Source: Micromonospora sp. NBC_01699 (GTDB lineage Bacteria > Actinomycetota > Actinomycetes > Mycobacteriales > Micromonosporaceae). From it: a stretch of 64,000 nt of DNA. Positions 53,118 to 61,787 of the stretch are shown here, piece by piece; position 1 is the stretch's first letter, and every line of letters begins with the position of its first letter. Under the pieces are notes generated by a model. That model did no database searches, was not told the DNA's origin, and was given only the letters and a program-made list of their open reading frames with translations. Made by a program: the position numbers and the translations under genes. The stretch lies in contig NZ_CP109199.1 in NCBI RefSeq assembly GCF_036250065.1, forward strand, positions 7,314,001 through 7,378,000, read 5' to 3'.

Positions 53118-54722
53118 ATGCGAGGAACAATCCGTACGACCATCGGTGTACTGGCCCCCCTGGTCCTCCTGCTCGGCGCTACCGCCGTACCCGCCGTCGC
53201 CGTACCCGCCGGCGCGGTGGCGGCGGGTACGGCGACGAACGGTTGGCGGCCTCCGCCGCTCGACTGGCAACCGTGCCCGGACCGGCCGGACGACGCCGCC
53301 CTGCGCTGCGCCACCCTCGCCGTGCCGGTCGACTGGTCCCGCCCGCGTGGCGCAACCTTCCCGCTGGCGCTCGCCAAACGGGCCGCCACCGGGCCGGGAT
53401 CGCGGATCGGCCCGCTGCTGGTGAACCCCGGCGGGCCGGGCGACTCCGGGGTCGACGCCGTGGTCGGACGCTACGAGCGGTACGGCAGCCCGGAGATCCG
53501 GTCCCGCTTCGACCTGATCGGCTTCGACCCGCGCGGCATCGCCCGCAGCAACCCGATCCGCTGCTCCGGCGCGCTCCTCGCCGAGCGGCCGTTCGCCGTC
53601 CCGGCGAACCAGTCGGAGTACCGCGCGCTGGTCGCGTACAACCACCGGTTGTACGACGACTGCAAGGCGAACACCGGCCCGTTGTTCGACCACGTCGACT
53701 CGGTCAACGTGGCGCACGACATGGACGCGATCCGGGCCGCGCTCGGCGTACGCCAGATCAGCTACTACGGCGCCTCGTACGGCACCCTGATGGGCCAGAT
53801 GTACGCCGAGAACTACCCGAACCGGGTACGGGCGCTGGTAATGGACAGCACCATGGACCACAGCGGCGGCACCGGTGCGTTCGTCCGGAACGAGTCGATC
53901 GGCGCGGAGAACTCGTTCGCGCAGTTCGTGGCCGGGTGCGGCCGGGACCCGAGCTGTGCCCTGCACGGGCAGGACGTACCCGGAATCTTCGCGTCGTTGA
54001 TGCGTCGCGCGGACGACGGCACCCTGGTCGACCCCGTGACCGGCCAGAGCCTGACCTGGCACGACCTGAGCGGTCGGGTGCTGAGGACGTTCTACGGCCC
54101 CGACTGGAACGGACTCGCCGACCTGCTCGTCGCCCTGTCCGGCAGCACACCCACCCCGGTCGGGTCCGCTACCCGACCGGCCGGGACGGCGGCGGACGAA
54201 CTGGTGAAGTTTCCGCTGCCGGTGATGTGCCAGGACTGGGCGTTGCCGGTCGGCGGCCTGGCCGGCTTCCACCGGTACGTCGACCTGGCCCGAGAGGTGT
54301 CGCCGAACATGCGGGGTTCGGCGCCCGCCATCATGGCCCTGGGCGTCTGCCTCGGCTGGAAGGGCGAGGTGAGCAACCCGCAGCACCGGCTCCGCGTACG
54401 CACCGAACTGCCCCTGCTGGTCGTCAACTCGCTGCACGACCCGATCACCCCGTACGAGTGGGCGGTGGGCGTCGCGGACCAACTGGGGCGCAACGGTCGG
54501 CTGGTCACCTTCGAGGGTCCGGGGCACGGGGTCTACCCCGGCACGCCGTGCACCACCTCGTACGTCGACCGGTACCTGGTCGACCGTACGCTCCCGCCGT
54601 CCGGCGCGACCTGTGCGGCTCCTCCGACGCCGGCCCGGATGGGCGCCGACGCCGAGCGCCGGGACGCCCTACCGGGTCTGCCGGGGCCGGTCCGGCCCGG
54701 TTGGGCAGCCGTCGTGTCGTGA
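53118..54722 (+). CDS. Secreted alpha/beta-hydrolase, tripeptidyl aminopeptidase-like
   Basis: A 534-residue exported serine peptidase of the Streptomyces TAP/SlpD type. A signal peptide (LAPLVLLLGATAVPAVAVPAGA) comes first, then LDWQPCPD and a disulphide-prone ALRCATLAVPVDW. The oxyanion segment LLVNPGGPGDSG and the nucleophile elbow YYGASYGTLMGQMY follow. The TAP-like C-terminal domain carries the catalytic Asp near LVVNSLHDPITPYE and the His in FEGPGHGVYPG. It removes N-terminal tripeptides or short peptides outside the cell. Divergent from DUF1697. Confidence 0.93.
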   Translation: MRGTIRTTIGVLAPLVLLLGATAVPAVAVPAGAVAAGTATNGWRPPPLDWQPCPDRPDDAALRCATLAVPVDWSRPRGATFPLALAKRAATGPGSRIGPLLVNPGGPGDSGVDAVVGRYERYGSPEIRSRFDLIGFDPRGIARSNPIRCSGALLAERPFAVPANQSEYRALVAYNHRLYDDCKANTGPLFDHVDSVNVAHDMDAIRAALGVRQISYYGASYGTLMGQMYAENYPNRVRALVMDSTMDHSGGTGAFVRNESIGAENSFAQFVAGCGRDPSCALHGQDVPGIFASLMRRADDGTLVDPVTGQSLTWHDLSGRVLRTFYGPDWNGLADLLVALSGSTPTPVGSATRPAGTAADELVKFPLPVMCQDWALPVGGLAGFHRYVDLAREVSPNMRGSAPAIMALGVCLGWKGEVSNPQHRLRVRTELPLLVVNSLHDPITPYEWAVGVADQLGRNGRLVTFEGPGHGVYPGTPCTTSYVDRYLVDRTLPPSGATCAAPPTPARMGADAERRDALPGLPGPVRPGWAAVVS

Positions 54723-54889
54723 CCGTCGTCCGATAACTGCTCCCCGGGCGGCTCGATGATCACGTAGGCTCCCTCCGCTCGCGGGAGCCAATCCGTCGAT
54801 GATGCCGCACCACGCCCATGACCAGCGGCAATATCAGGTTGGTCGGCGCCGCCCGGGGCGCTGACGGTCCCGTGGAGGAAACACCGCTC

Positions 54890-56152
54890 ATGTATCAGTC
54901 GGCCTCGTACGCGGCGGCGCGACGCCGGTCGCGGCGGCTGAAGCTGCTGCTGCCCGCCGCGCTGGCGCTGGTGCTCGTCGCGATCGGGCTGCTCGTCAGC
55001 CAGCCGCTCTGGCACGACCCGCCGCGCCCGACCGCCGACCGGACCCTGCCCGCCTCGACCCGGATCCCCGGCACCCCGCCGGAGCTGCCCTGGCCGTCGA
55101 CCGGGCAGGCCGCCGTCTCCGTCGAGGGCGTCGGTGACCTGGGCAGCCACGGCAATCCGACCCCGGTGGCGATCGGCAGCGTGGCGAAGGTGATGACCGC
55201 GTACGTGGTGCTGACCGACCATCCGCTCGGCGTGGGCGAGTCCGGGCCGAGCCTGACCGTCAGCGCGGCCCAGGCGGCGGCATACCCGGCGGAGAAGGCG
55301 CGCGGCGAGTCGCTGATCCGGGTCGCCGCCGGGGCGAAGTTCACCCAGCGGCAGGCGTTGCAGGCGGTGATGCTGCCGTCGGCGAACAACATGGCCCGGA
55401 TCCTCGCCGCCTGGGACGCGGGCAGCGTGCCCGCGTTCGTCGACAAGATGAACGCGATGGCGACCGGGCTCGGCATGTCCAACACGCGTTACACCGACCC
55501 GGCCGGGCTCGCCCCGGACACCGTGAGCACCGCCGTCGACCAGGTCATCCTGACCCGCAAGGCGATGGCCCTGCCGGCGTTCGCGGAGATCGTCGCCCAG
55601 TCGAAGGCGACCGTGCCGGTGGAGGGGACGATCACCAACTACAACGACCTGCTCGGTCGGGACGGCGTGGTGGGGGTCAAGACCGGCTCCACCGACGAGG
55701 CCGGCGGCTGTTTCACCTTCGCCGCCGTCGCGAGGGTCGGCACCACCACCGTGCTCGTGGTCGGTGCGGTGCTCGGGCAGCCGGGCGCGCACACCCCGGA
55801 ACAGCTCCGGGCGGTGTTCCGGGCGACCACCCCGCTGGTCCGGTCGGCCGCCGCCGCGCTGGGCGTACACACGGTGGTCACGGCCGGGCAGGAGGTGGCG
55901 GCCGTACGGGGTCCGCTGGATACCGCCGGTACGACGCTGCGGGCGACGCGGAACGTGGACGTGATCGGCTGGCCGGGGCTGGAGGTCCGGCTCGGCGCCG
56001 AGATTCCGCCCGTACCGAGGCAGCTCGCGGCCGGCGCCGAGCACGGTCGGGTGACCGCGACGGTTGGCGAGCAGCCACCGGTGGGTGGGCCGCTGCAAAC
56101 CACCGACCAGCTCGAACCGCCGGGGGTCTGGCACCGCCTGACCCACCGCTGA
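54890..56152 (+). CDS. D-alanyl-D-alanine carboxypeptidase (class C PBP, S11 family)
   Basis: About 420 residues, membrane-anchored by one N-terminal helix (LKLLLPAALALVLVAIGLLVS). The penicillin-binding motifs are all there: SxxK in IGSVAKVMTAYV, SxN in MLPSANNMARI and KTG in GVKTGSTDEAGG. It trims the terminal D-Ala from peptidoglycan stem peptides. ATG 54890 follows GAGGAA by 9 bp; an earlier ATG at 54818 lacks a ribosome site. A family-typical C-terminal beta domain appears reduced. Confidence 0.92.
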   Translation: MYQSASYAAARRRSRRLKLLLPAALALVLVAIGLLVSQPLWHDPPRPTADRTLPASTRIPGTPPELPWPSTGQAAVSVEGVGDLGSHGNPTPVAIGSVAKVMTAYVVLTDHPLGVGESGPSLTVSAAQAAAYPAEKARGESLIRVAAGAKFTQRQALQAVMLPSANNMARILAAWDAGSVPAFVDKMNAMATGLGMSNTRYTDPAGLAPDTVSTAVDQVILTRKAMALPAFAEIVAQSKATVPVEGTITNYNDLLGRDGVVGVKTGSTDEAGGCFTFAAVARVGTTTVLVVGAVLGQPGAHTPEQLRAVFRATTPLVRSAAAALGVHTVVTAGQEVAAVRGPLDTAGTTLRATRNVDVIGWPGLEVRLGAEIPPVPRQLAAGAEHGRVTATVGEQPPVGGPLQTTDQLEPPGVWHRLTHR

Positions 56153-56176
56153 GCCGCGCGGTCGGGCCGGGGCGGA

Positions 56177-56689
56177 TCAAGGACCAGCGGTGAGGTCGCG
56201 CTGGAAGAGCACGGTGTCTATCCAACGGCCGTGTTTGAAGCCGACCGACCGCAGCCGGCCGACCTCGGTGAAGCCGTGCCGGCGGTGCAGGGCCGCGGAG
56301 GCGTCGCTGCCGGTGTCGGCGATCACCGCGACAACCTGCCGTACGCCGACCGCCGCGCACTCGTCCAGCACCGCGCCGAGCAGCAGCGAACCGAGGCCCC
56401 CACCGGTGGAGTCCGGGGCGAGGTAGATCGTGTTCTCGACCGAGTGCCGGTACGCCGGCTTGGGGCGCCACTGGGCGGCGTACCCGAATCCGGCCACCCG
56501 CCCACGGACCTCGACCACCAGGAACGGCAGCCCGGCCGCGCGCAGCGTCTCCGCCTTCCGCCCCCAGTCGGTCACCGTCAGCGGCACCTCATCGAAGGTG
56601 GCCACGCTCTCGGTCACGTAGTGGGCGTAGATCCGCGCCACCTCGTCAAGATCCGCCGGCTCGACCGGCCGGACCGCCCTCGTCGGCAT
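56177..56689 (-). CDS. GNAT acetyltransferase, phosphinothricin-type
   Basis: A 170-residue N-acetyltransferase. RPVEPADLDEVARIYAHYVTESVATFDEVPL and WRPKPAYRHSVENTIYLAPDSTGGGLGSLLL are the pattern of the PAT/Bar-like subgroup, including the acetyl-CoA loop (STGGGLGSLLL) and GFTEVGRLRSVGFKHGRW. Such enzymes acetylate L-phosphinothricin, methionine sulfone or related amines; the natural substrate is unknown. ATG 56689 follows GGGGA. It converges with the carboxypeptidase gene. Confidence 0.9.
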   Translation of the reverse strand: MPTRAVRPVEPADLDEVARIYAHYVTESVATFDEVPLTVTDWGRKAETLRAAGLPFLVVEVRGRVAGFGYAAQWRPKPAYRHSVENTIYLAPDSTGGGLGSLLLGAVLDECAAVGVRQVVAVIADTGSDASAALHRRHGFTEVGRLRSVGFKHGRWIDTVLFQRDLTAGP

Positions 56690-56742
56690 GATCGTCCCCT
56701 TGTTGGTCATCGTCGCGGCAGCCGGCGGGGCATCGCGACGCC

Positions 56743-57678
56743 TCAGAGATCGGACGGGTCGGTGTTCGCCCCGCAGAGCAACACCGCTACCCGCTCGTCC
56801 GGCTCCGGCCGGTAGGCACCGGCGGCGAGGGCGGCGTACGCGGCGGCGGCGCCGTGCTCGACCACTATCCGCCACCGGTCCCAGAGCTGCCGCCGGGCGT
56901 CGACCAGGTTGTCGTCGGTGACCAGCACGCTGTGTACGCCGGTCCGGACCGCTACCGCGTACGCGATGTCGCCGACCCGCCGGGCGCCGAGCGAGTCCGC
57001 CGCGATCCCCGACACCGGTACGTCGACCGGCCCGCCCCGCTCCAGCGCGTGATGCAGGGTCGGGACGGTGACCGGCTCCACCGCGACGACCCGGGCCAGC
57101 CCCTCGGCGGCGGCCGCGACACCGGCCATCAGCCCGCCACCGCCCACCGCGACGAGGATGGTGTCGACCTCCCCGTCGAGCTGCTCGATCAACTCGCTGC
57201 CGGCGGTGCCCGCACCGGCGACGATCTCCGGCTGGTCGTACGCGTGGCAGTAGACCGCTCCGGTCTCGGCGACCGCCTTCTGCGCGGCCTCGTACGCCTC
57301 GGCGTACTCGTTGCCGTGCTGGACCACGGTCGCGCCGTACGCCCGCAGTTTGGCCACCTTCACGGCCGGCGCGGTCAGCGGCACGAACACCGTGGCCGGC
57401 ACCCCGAGCGCCCGCGCCGCGTACGCGTTGGCCAGCCCGGCGTTGCCACCGGAGGCGACGATGATGCCCACCGCCGGATCGAGTTCGCCGGACTCCCGCG
57501 CGGCCAACACCCGGTTGACCGCACCCCGCGCCTTGAACGAGCCGGTGTGCTGCATGAACTCGCACTTGAACCAGCCCGCCCCGGCCCGGTCCCCCGGATC
57601 GACCCGGATCAGTGGGGTACGCCTTACCCGTCCGGCGATCCGGGCCGCCGCCGCGTCGACCTCTACTCGGGTGATCAC
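56743..57678 (-). CDS. PLP-dependent serine/threonine dehydratase-like enzyme
   Basis: A 311-residue fold-type II PLP enzyme. The Schiff-base Lys is in HTGSFKARGAVNR, the substrate loop in VASGGNAGLANAYAARAL, and the glycine-rich phosphate loop in VAVGGGGLMAGV. CGANTDP near the end positions the pyridine. The length without an ACT domain suits catabolic dehydratases or serine racemase-like proteins. It probably deaminates a hydroxy-amino acid. It lies 53 bp upstream of the GNAT gene on the same strand and may be cotranscribed. Confidence 0.9.
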   Translation of the reverse strand: MITRVEVDAAAARIAGRVRRTPLIRVDPGDRAGAGWFKCEFMQHTGSFKARGAVNRVLAARESGELDPAVGIIVASGGNAGLANAYAARALGVPATVFVPLTAPAVKVAKLRAYGATVVQHGNEYAEAYEAAQKAVAETGAVYCHAYDQPEIVAGAGTAGSELIEQLDGEVDTILVAVGGGGLMAGVAAAAEGLARVVAVEPVTVPTLHHALERGGPVDVPVSGIAADSLGARRVGDIAYAVAVRTGVHSVLVTDDNLVDARRQLWDRWRIVVEHGAAAAYAALAAGAYRPEPDERVAVLLCGANTDPSDL

Positions 57679-57829
57679 GACTGGCCGCCTCCTCGTTGCG
57701 CCGGATGCCGAACCCCGATGCTAACCAGGCCCCGAGCGCGCCCGGCCATTGCCTGCGTTGCGGCAATGCACTTCAATGCCTTGTGATCCCGCGCGTGGGG
57801 CGCGGGCGCAACGGGGAGGAAGGGCGACT

Positions 57830-59737
57830 TTGCTCAAACTTGGGGCACACCGGGCGGCGGTTTCGCTGCTCGCCCTATCGCTGGCGGCGACCGGCGTGGC
57901 GGTCATCGGCAGCACGGGCACCGCCAGCGCGGCGCCGCATTACAGTTCGCCGGGCAAGGTGCAGGTCGGCTACACCGACTCGGCCACCCCGAAAATCGCG
58001 CACGACGAGGGCGGCAGCGTGAACATGCCGCTCGGCACCTGGCAGGACGAGGCCGGCGGGCAACACACCTCGCGGATCTACGCCACCTTCGACCTGAGCG
58101 CGTACGAGGGCAAGAAGATCTACGGCGGCTCGGTCTTCATCCGCGAGTACAGCGCGGCCGACTGCACGAAGCGGGCGATCGAGATCTGGCGTACCAAGCC
58201 GGTCGACGCCACCCCCACCTGGAAGCGGCCACCCGCGCCGCTGGCGAAGATCGACGAGATCCTCACCCCGCAGGCGTGCCCGAGCGCGTACATCACCTTC
58301 GACATCGCGGCGGCGGTGCAGGACGCGATCCAGAAGCGGCAGCGTCGCATCACGTTCGAGATCCGGGTCCCGGAACAGTACGAGGCCGACCCGAGCTACG
58401 GCCGCAGGCTGTACTGGTACTCCTCGGTGAGCATGAACGTGCAGTACAACTCGCTGCCGACGGTCGACAACAACAACCTCTACAACGGCGGCTTCCCGTG
58501 TACGGCACTCAAGCCGTACCCCCGCCTCAGCGGCCTCGCCAATGTGATCAACGTGGTCGGCTCCGACGCGGACGAGCAGGACCGGGGTCGGATCGATACC
58601 ACCGTCGCCATCTGGCCCACCGGCCAGCCGGAGAACCGCACCGAGTTCACCGACGAGTACGGCACGTCCGGCCGGGCGAACTCGCCTCGGATACCGGAGA
58701 CCGCACTGGTCGACGGCACCTCGTACGTCTGGCAGGCCAGCGTCGGCGACGGCAGGGACGTCTCGGCCTGGTCGAAGAAGTGCTACTTCACCTACGACCG
58801 CACCCGCCCGACCAGCCCGACGATCACCTCCTCGAACTACCCGGAGGATGACAGCGGCGAGCAGACCCCGATCGGTGTGCCGGGTGTGTTCACCTTCTCC
58901 GGCAACGGGGACAAGGACGTCGCCGGGTTCGCCTACTCCTGGTCGGAGCTTGGCGTACCGGCCTGCTCGTACAGCGGCGAGTTCGGGCAGTTGGAGTGCA
59001 CCAGCCCGTTCGACGGCCCCGACACCGTACGGGCCAACCGGCCGGGCGGCTCGGCCACAGTCACCCTGAGCCCGGACCGCTACGGCCCCCAGCGGCTGTA
59101 CGTCCGCACGTTGGACCTGGCCGGAAACGTCTCGCCGACCGTGACGTACGACATCTTCGTCCCCAGTACGGCGCCGACGGTCACCGCGCTCAGCGGTCCG
59201 CCGGAGTGGAACCAGGAGGTACGACTGAAGTTCTCGCCCGCGGCCGGACTGACCGTCAACGGGTACGAGTACACACTGGACAACGGGGAGCCGCAGCGGC
59301 TCTACCCGGACAGTGAGGGGTACGCCTACCTCTCGTTCCAGGCCAGCAACGTCTACGGCCACCAGGTGACGGTGCGCAGTCACGGCGACAACGGGTTCGT
59401 CTCGTCGGAGGGGAACTGGTCCGTCAACTTCGGCCCGTGGCCCGGCGTACGGTCCGAGGTCTATCCGGCGGGCTGGGAGCCGGCCGGCGGTGTCGGCGTG
59501 CCGGGTGAGTTCGCGTTCTCGCCCCCGCCCGGCTGGACCGAGGTGGCGGCCTACCGGTACACCTTCGACGGCGGCGAGTCGACCGAACTGGCGGCCGGCC
59601 CCGACGGCCGGGCGACCATCACCTGGACGCCCACCGCAGCCGGTTGGATGACCCTGATCGTGTACGCGGTCCGCGCCGACGGCACCGTCAGCGACGACTC
59701 CAACTGGTATTCGTTCCTGGTGGCCGACACCGCCTGA
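57830..59737 (+). CDS. Secreted DNRLRE-domain protein with Ig-like repeats
   Basis: About 635 residues, exported. Start TTG 57830 follows GGAGGAAGG and gives a normal signal peptide (LKLGAHRAAVSLLALSLAATGVAVIGSTGTASA). A DNRLRE domain about 40-200 (VQVGYTDSATPK, RIYATFDLSAYEGKKIYGGSVFIREYSAADCTKRAIEIWRT) follows. Several beta-sandwich segments to the C terminus come next (TRPTSPTITSSNYPEDD, STAPTVTALSGPP, then PGEFAFSPPPGW). Likely a surface or matrix-binding protein; related modules occur in polymorphic toxins and lytic enzymes. No catalytic domain is evident. Confidence 0.82.
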   Translation: MLKLGAHRAAVSLLALSLAATGVAVIGSTGTASAAPHYSSPGKVQVGYTDSATPKIAHDEGGSVNMPLGTWQDEAGGQHTSRIYATFDLSAYEGKKIYGGSVFIREYSAADCTKRAIEIWRTKPVDATPTWKRPPAPLAKIDEILTPQACPSAYITFDIAAAVQDAIQKRQRRITFEIRVPEQYEADPSYGRRLYWYSSVSMNVQYNSLPTVDNNNLYNGGFPCTALKPYPRLSGLANVINVVGSDADEQDRGRIDTTVAIWPTGQPENRTEFTDEYGTSGRANSPRIPETALVDGTSYVWQASVGDGRDVSAWSKKCYFTYDRTRPTSPTITSSNYPEDDSGEQTPIGVPGVFTFSGNGDKDVAGFAYSWSELGVPACSYSGEFGQLECTSPFDGPDTVRANRPGGSATVTLSPDRYGPQRLYVRTLDLAGNVSPTVTYDIFVPSTAPTVTALSGPPEWNQEVRLKFSPAAGLTVNGYEYTLDNGEPQRLYPDSEGYAYLSFQASNVYGHQVTVRSHGDNGFVSSEGNWSVNFGPWPGVRSEVYPAGWEPAGGVGVPGEFAFSPPPGWTEVAAYRYTFDGGESTELAAGPDGRATITWTPTAAGWMTLIVYAVRADGTVSDDSNWYSFLVADTA

Positions 59738-59753
59738 GTTCCCGGGCTTGCAT

Positions 59754-59805
59754 GATCGCGAAGAGTTTGGCCGGCGATGTCAGCCAGGCCGAACTCTTCG
59801 CGATC
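59754..59805 (+). terminator. Hairpin terminator after the DNRLRE gene
   Basis: Arms 59754-59772 and 59787-59805 (19 nt) pair with a single T-G type mismatch around a 14-nt loop, 16 bp beyond the stop codon. Confidence 0.8.
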
Positions 59806-59955
59806 GGGAACAACTCGACTCACCGGCCGGATGTCCCAATGTCTCTATCATTGCGCCACGCGGGTACGGGCGACCGCGTTCGGGCTCGGAGCCGATCTGC
59901 CGGGGACGACCCAGACAAGCAAAAAGCCAGCGTTTCCGCTGGCCAGAAATGGTGA

Positions 59956-60032
59956 TGGTGGAGCTGAGGGGACTCGAACCCCTGACCCCCTCGATGCGAA
60001 CGAGGTGCGCTACCAGACTGCGCCACAGCCCC
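59956..60032 (-). tRNA. tRNA-Ala (anticodon CGC)
   Basis: On the minus strand all four arms fold. The acceptor pairs GGGGCTG with CAGCTCC and includes the G3-U70 pair that marks alanine tRNAs. The anticodon loop TTCGCAT between CCTCG and CGAGG gives CGC. The T arm has TTCGAGT between AGGGG and CCCCT. CCA is encoded. It reads GCG codons, very common in this DNA. No integrase or duplicated 3' end lies nearby, so it is not used as an attachment site in this window. Confidence 0.95.
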
Positions 60033-60160
60033 TCAACCGACTCGCGCCGGACGACCGACCCGCCGTCCGAATCTCAACGGCGAACCGGCGCCAAGGCTAA
60101 CAGGTACGGCACCCACCGAGCCAATCCGCCCCCCGGCAAGCCGAATCCGACCGAGCAGGC

Positions 60161-60973
60161 TCAGGCGGAGTGCGAGCCGCGACCGGCCTCGTAGGGGCGA
60201 CCACGCAGGCCACCCGAGCGGCGGTAGGAGACCGAGGCACGCGCCCGGCCCCCGCTGGCCGCCGCCGGCAGGTCCTCCCGCCGGTCCAGGCCCATCGCGG
60301 CCCGGCGTACCGCCTCGCGCTGGGCGGCCAGGCGGCGCTGCGCCTCCCGGCGGGCAGCCGCGCGGCGGGCCTGTTCGCGGCGCACCTCGGCCTGTCGGGC
60401 GGCGAGCCAGGCCGCCTCGCGGGCCTGGATCCGACGGCGTCGGCGTCCGGCGATGGCGCGGTTGCGCAGGTGTACGACGTACGCGGCGAGCAGTGCGCCG
60501 GTTACCGCGAAGCTGATCCAGAAACCGGGGCTGACCGCGATGACGCCGATCAGCTCGGCGAGGTTGAGCAGGAGCAGTGCGGCGAAGACCCGGCGGCGCC
60601 GGTAGACGGCGGGAGTGTGCCGGTGGACCCGGCGGCGGCGACGGGGGCGGGGGCCCGATCGGGGCACGGAACGCAGCCGGCTGGCCCGTCGGCCGGTGGC
60701 CGGGGGTGCGGAGACGGGGTCGGGCATTCCGTACACCGGGTTGTTGCCACCGGACAGATCGCCGCGCAGAGTAACCGTAAGAACACGCGACGGATTGAGC
60801 GGCTGCCGGCCCGGAACAGTACGGCGTCGCCGGCGGCGCGCAAGCACCCGCGCCGTCGACTGCGCCCGCTCCGCCACCAGCCGCTCGGTGGCGTCGTACC
60901 GGCGAACGAGCGCCGGTGCGAAAGCGAGCAGACCCGCGGCGGCGAGGACGGCGAGGAGCACCGAGGCCGGCAC
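60161..60973 (-). CDS. sepX: Glp receptor / SepX-like divisome membrane protein
   Basis: About 270 residues. N-terminal helix (VPASVLLAVLAAAGLLAFAP), a long Arg/Pro-rich cytoplasmic stretch, two further helices (RRVFAALLLLNLAELIGVIAVSPGFW and SFAVTGALLAAYVVHL) and a strongly basic, Ala/Arg-rich C terminus. The layout and its place beside rimJ-like, glp and galU genes match SepX/GlpR, which stabilises division septa in Streptomyces and binds the gephyrin-like Glp in Corynebacterium. The start is GTG 60973 (GGGAGG 7 bp before); GTG 60991 is possible. The identification rests mainly on synteny and topology. Confidence 0.75.
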   Translation of the reverse strand: MPASVLLAVLAAAGLLAFAPALVRRYDATERLVAERAQSTARVLARRRRRRTVPGRQPLNPSRVLTVTLRGDLSGGNNPVYGMPDPVSAPPATGRRASRLRSVPRSGPRPRRRRRVHRHTPAVYRRRRVFAALLLLNLAELIGVIAVSPGFWISFAVTGALLAAYVVHLRNRAIAGRRRRRIQAREAAWLAARQAEVRREQARRAAARREAQRRLAAQREAVRRAAMGLDRREDLPAAASGGRARASVSYRRSGGLRGRPYEAGRGSHSA

Positions 60974-61145
60974 CCTCACCCCTCCCGTCACCCACGTCGG
61001 GTAACCCCGCCGGCCGTCCGGACCCCCGCCGAGCTGGCAGGGTCGTTACGACCGCCGGACAGTTACCACACATCCAGTTACTTCAGGTTACGGGCGGTGC
61101 ACCAGGATCAACGTGCGCCGCGCCGATTACCACCAGCAACAATGA

Positions 61146-61787
61146 TCAAGAAGCGACGGTACGGAGCCGGTGCCAGCGGGCCAGCAGACCACCCTCGGCC
61201 GCGACCTCCTCGCTGGTCATGGCGTACCCGATGTGGTCGCGCCAGGCGCCGTCGATGTGCATGTAACGCGGGTGGTACGACTCCTCACGGAAGCCGAGCT
61301 TCTCCACCACCCGGCGGGACGGGCCGTTCTCCGGCCGGATGTTGACCTCGATCCGGTGCAGCCCACCGGGGCCGAAGGCGTGGTCGGCGACGAGCGCCAG
61401 CGCGGTCGGGATCACCCCGCGCCCGGCCACCCGCGCGTCCACCCAGTAGCCGACGTACGCGGAGCAGAACGCCCGGCGGACGATGTTGCCGAGGTTGATG
61501 TGCCCGACCAGCCGCTCCCGCCCGTGCTCGCGCAGGCAGACCGCGAACGGCATGCTCTCGCCACGGCGGGCCGAACGGCGCTGGTCCCGGTAGACGTACC
61601 GGAACGCGATCGGCGAGTTCAGTTCGTTCCAGCCACCCTGCGGGGCGGTCTCCCACGGCGCCAGCCACGCCTGGTTCGCCCGGCGCACCTCCGACCAGGA
61701 CGCGGCATCCCCGCGCTTGTACGGCCGCAGCAGCACCGCGCCGTCGGCCAGCGCCACCGGCCAGCCCGGTGTTCCGATCAGGCTCAT
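61146..61787 (-). CDS. RimJ/RimL-like GNAT acetyltransferase
   Basis: A 213-residue N-acetyltransferase: VLLRPYKRGDAASWSEVRRANQAWLAPWE, then LVGHINLGNIVRRAFCSAYVGYWVDARVAGRGVIPTALALVADHAF and IEVNIRPENGPSRRVVEKLGFREE are the RimJ/RimL pattern with the acetyl-CoA loop RVAGRG. Probable substrate: a protein N terminus. ATG 61787 overlaps the glp stop (ATGA), so it belongs to the glp operon; this order is conserved around glp/sepX in actinomycetes. Confidence 0.92.
   Translation of the reverse strand: MSLIGTPGWPVALADGAVLLRPYKRGDAASWSEVRRANQAWLAPWETAPQGGWNELNSPIAFRYVYRDQRRSARRGESMPFAVCLREHGRERLVGHINLGNIVRRAFCSAYVGYWVDARVAGRGVIPTALALVADHAFGPGGLHRIEVNIRPENGPSRRVVEKLGFREESYHPRYMHIDGAWRDHIGYAMTSEEVAAEGGLLARWHRLRTVAS

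Noticed and set aside
57745-57766. Small palindrome CATTGCC...GGCAATG before the DNRLRE gene
   Set aside because: The arms are only about 6-7 bp and no nearby regulator suggests a role; it may be chance.
59956-60032. tRNA-Ala as an integration site for a mobile element
   Set aside because: No integrase gene and no repeat of the tRNA 3' end was seen nearby; the neighbouring genes form a conserved housekeeping cluster.
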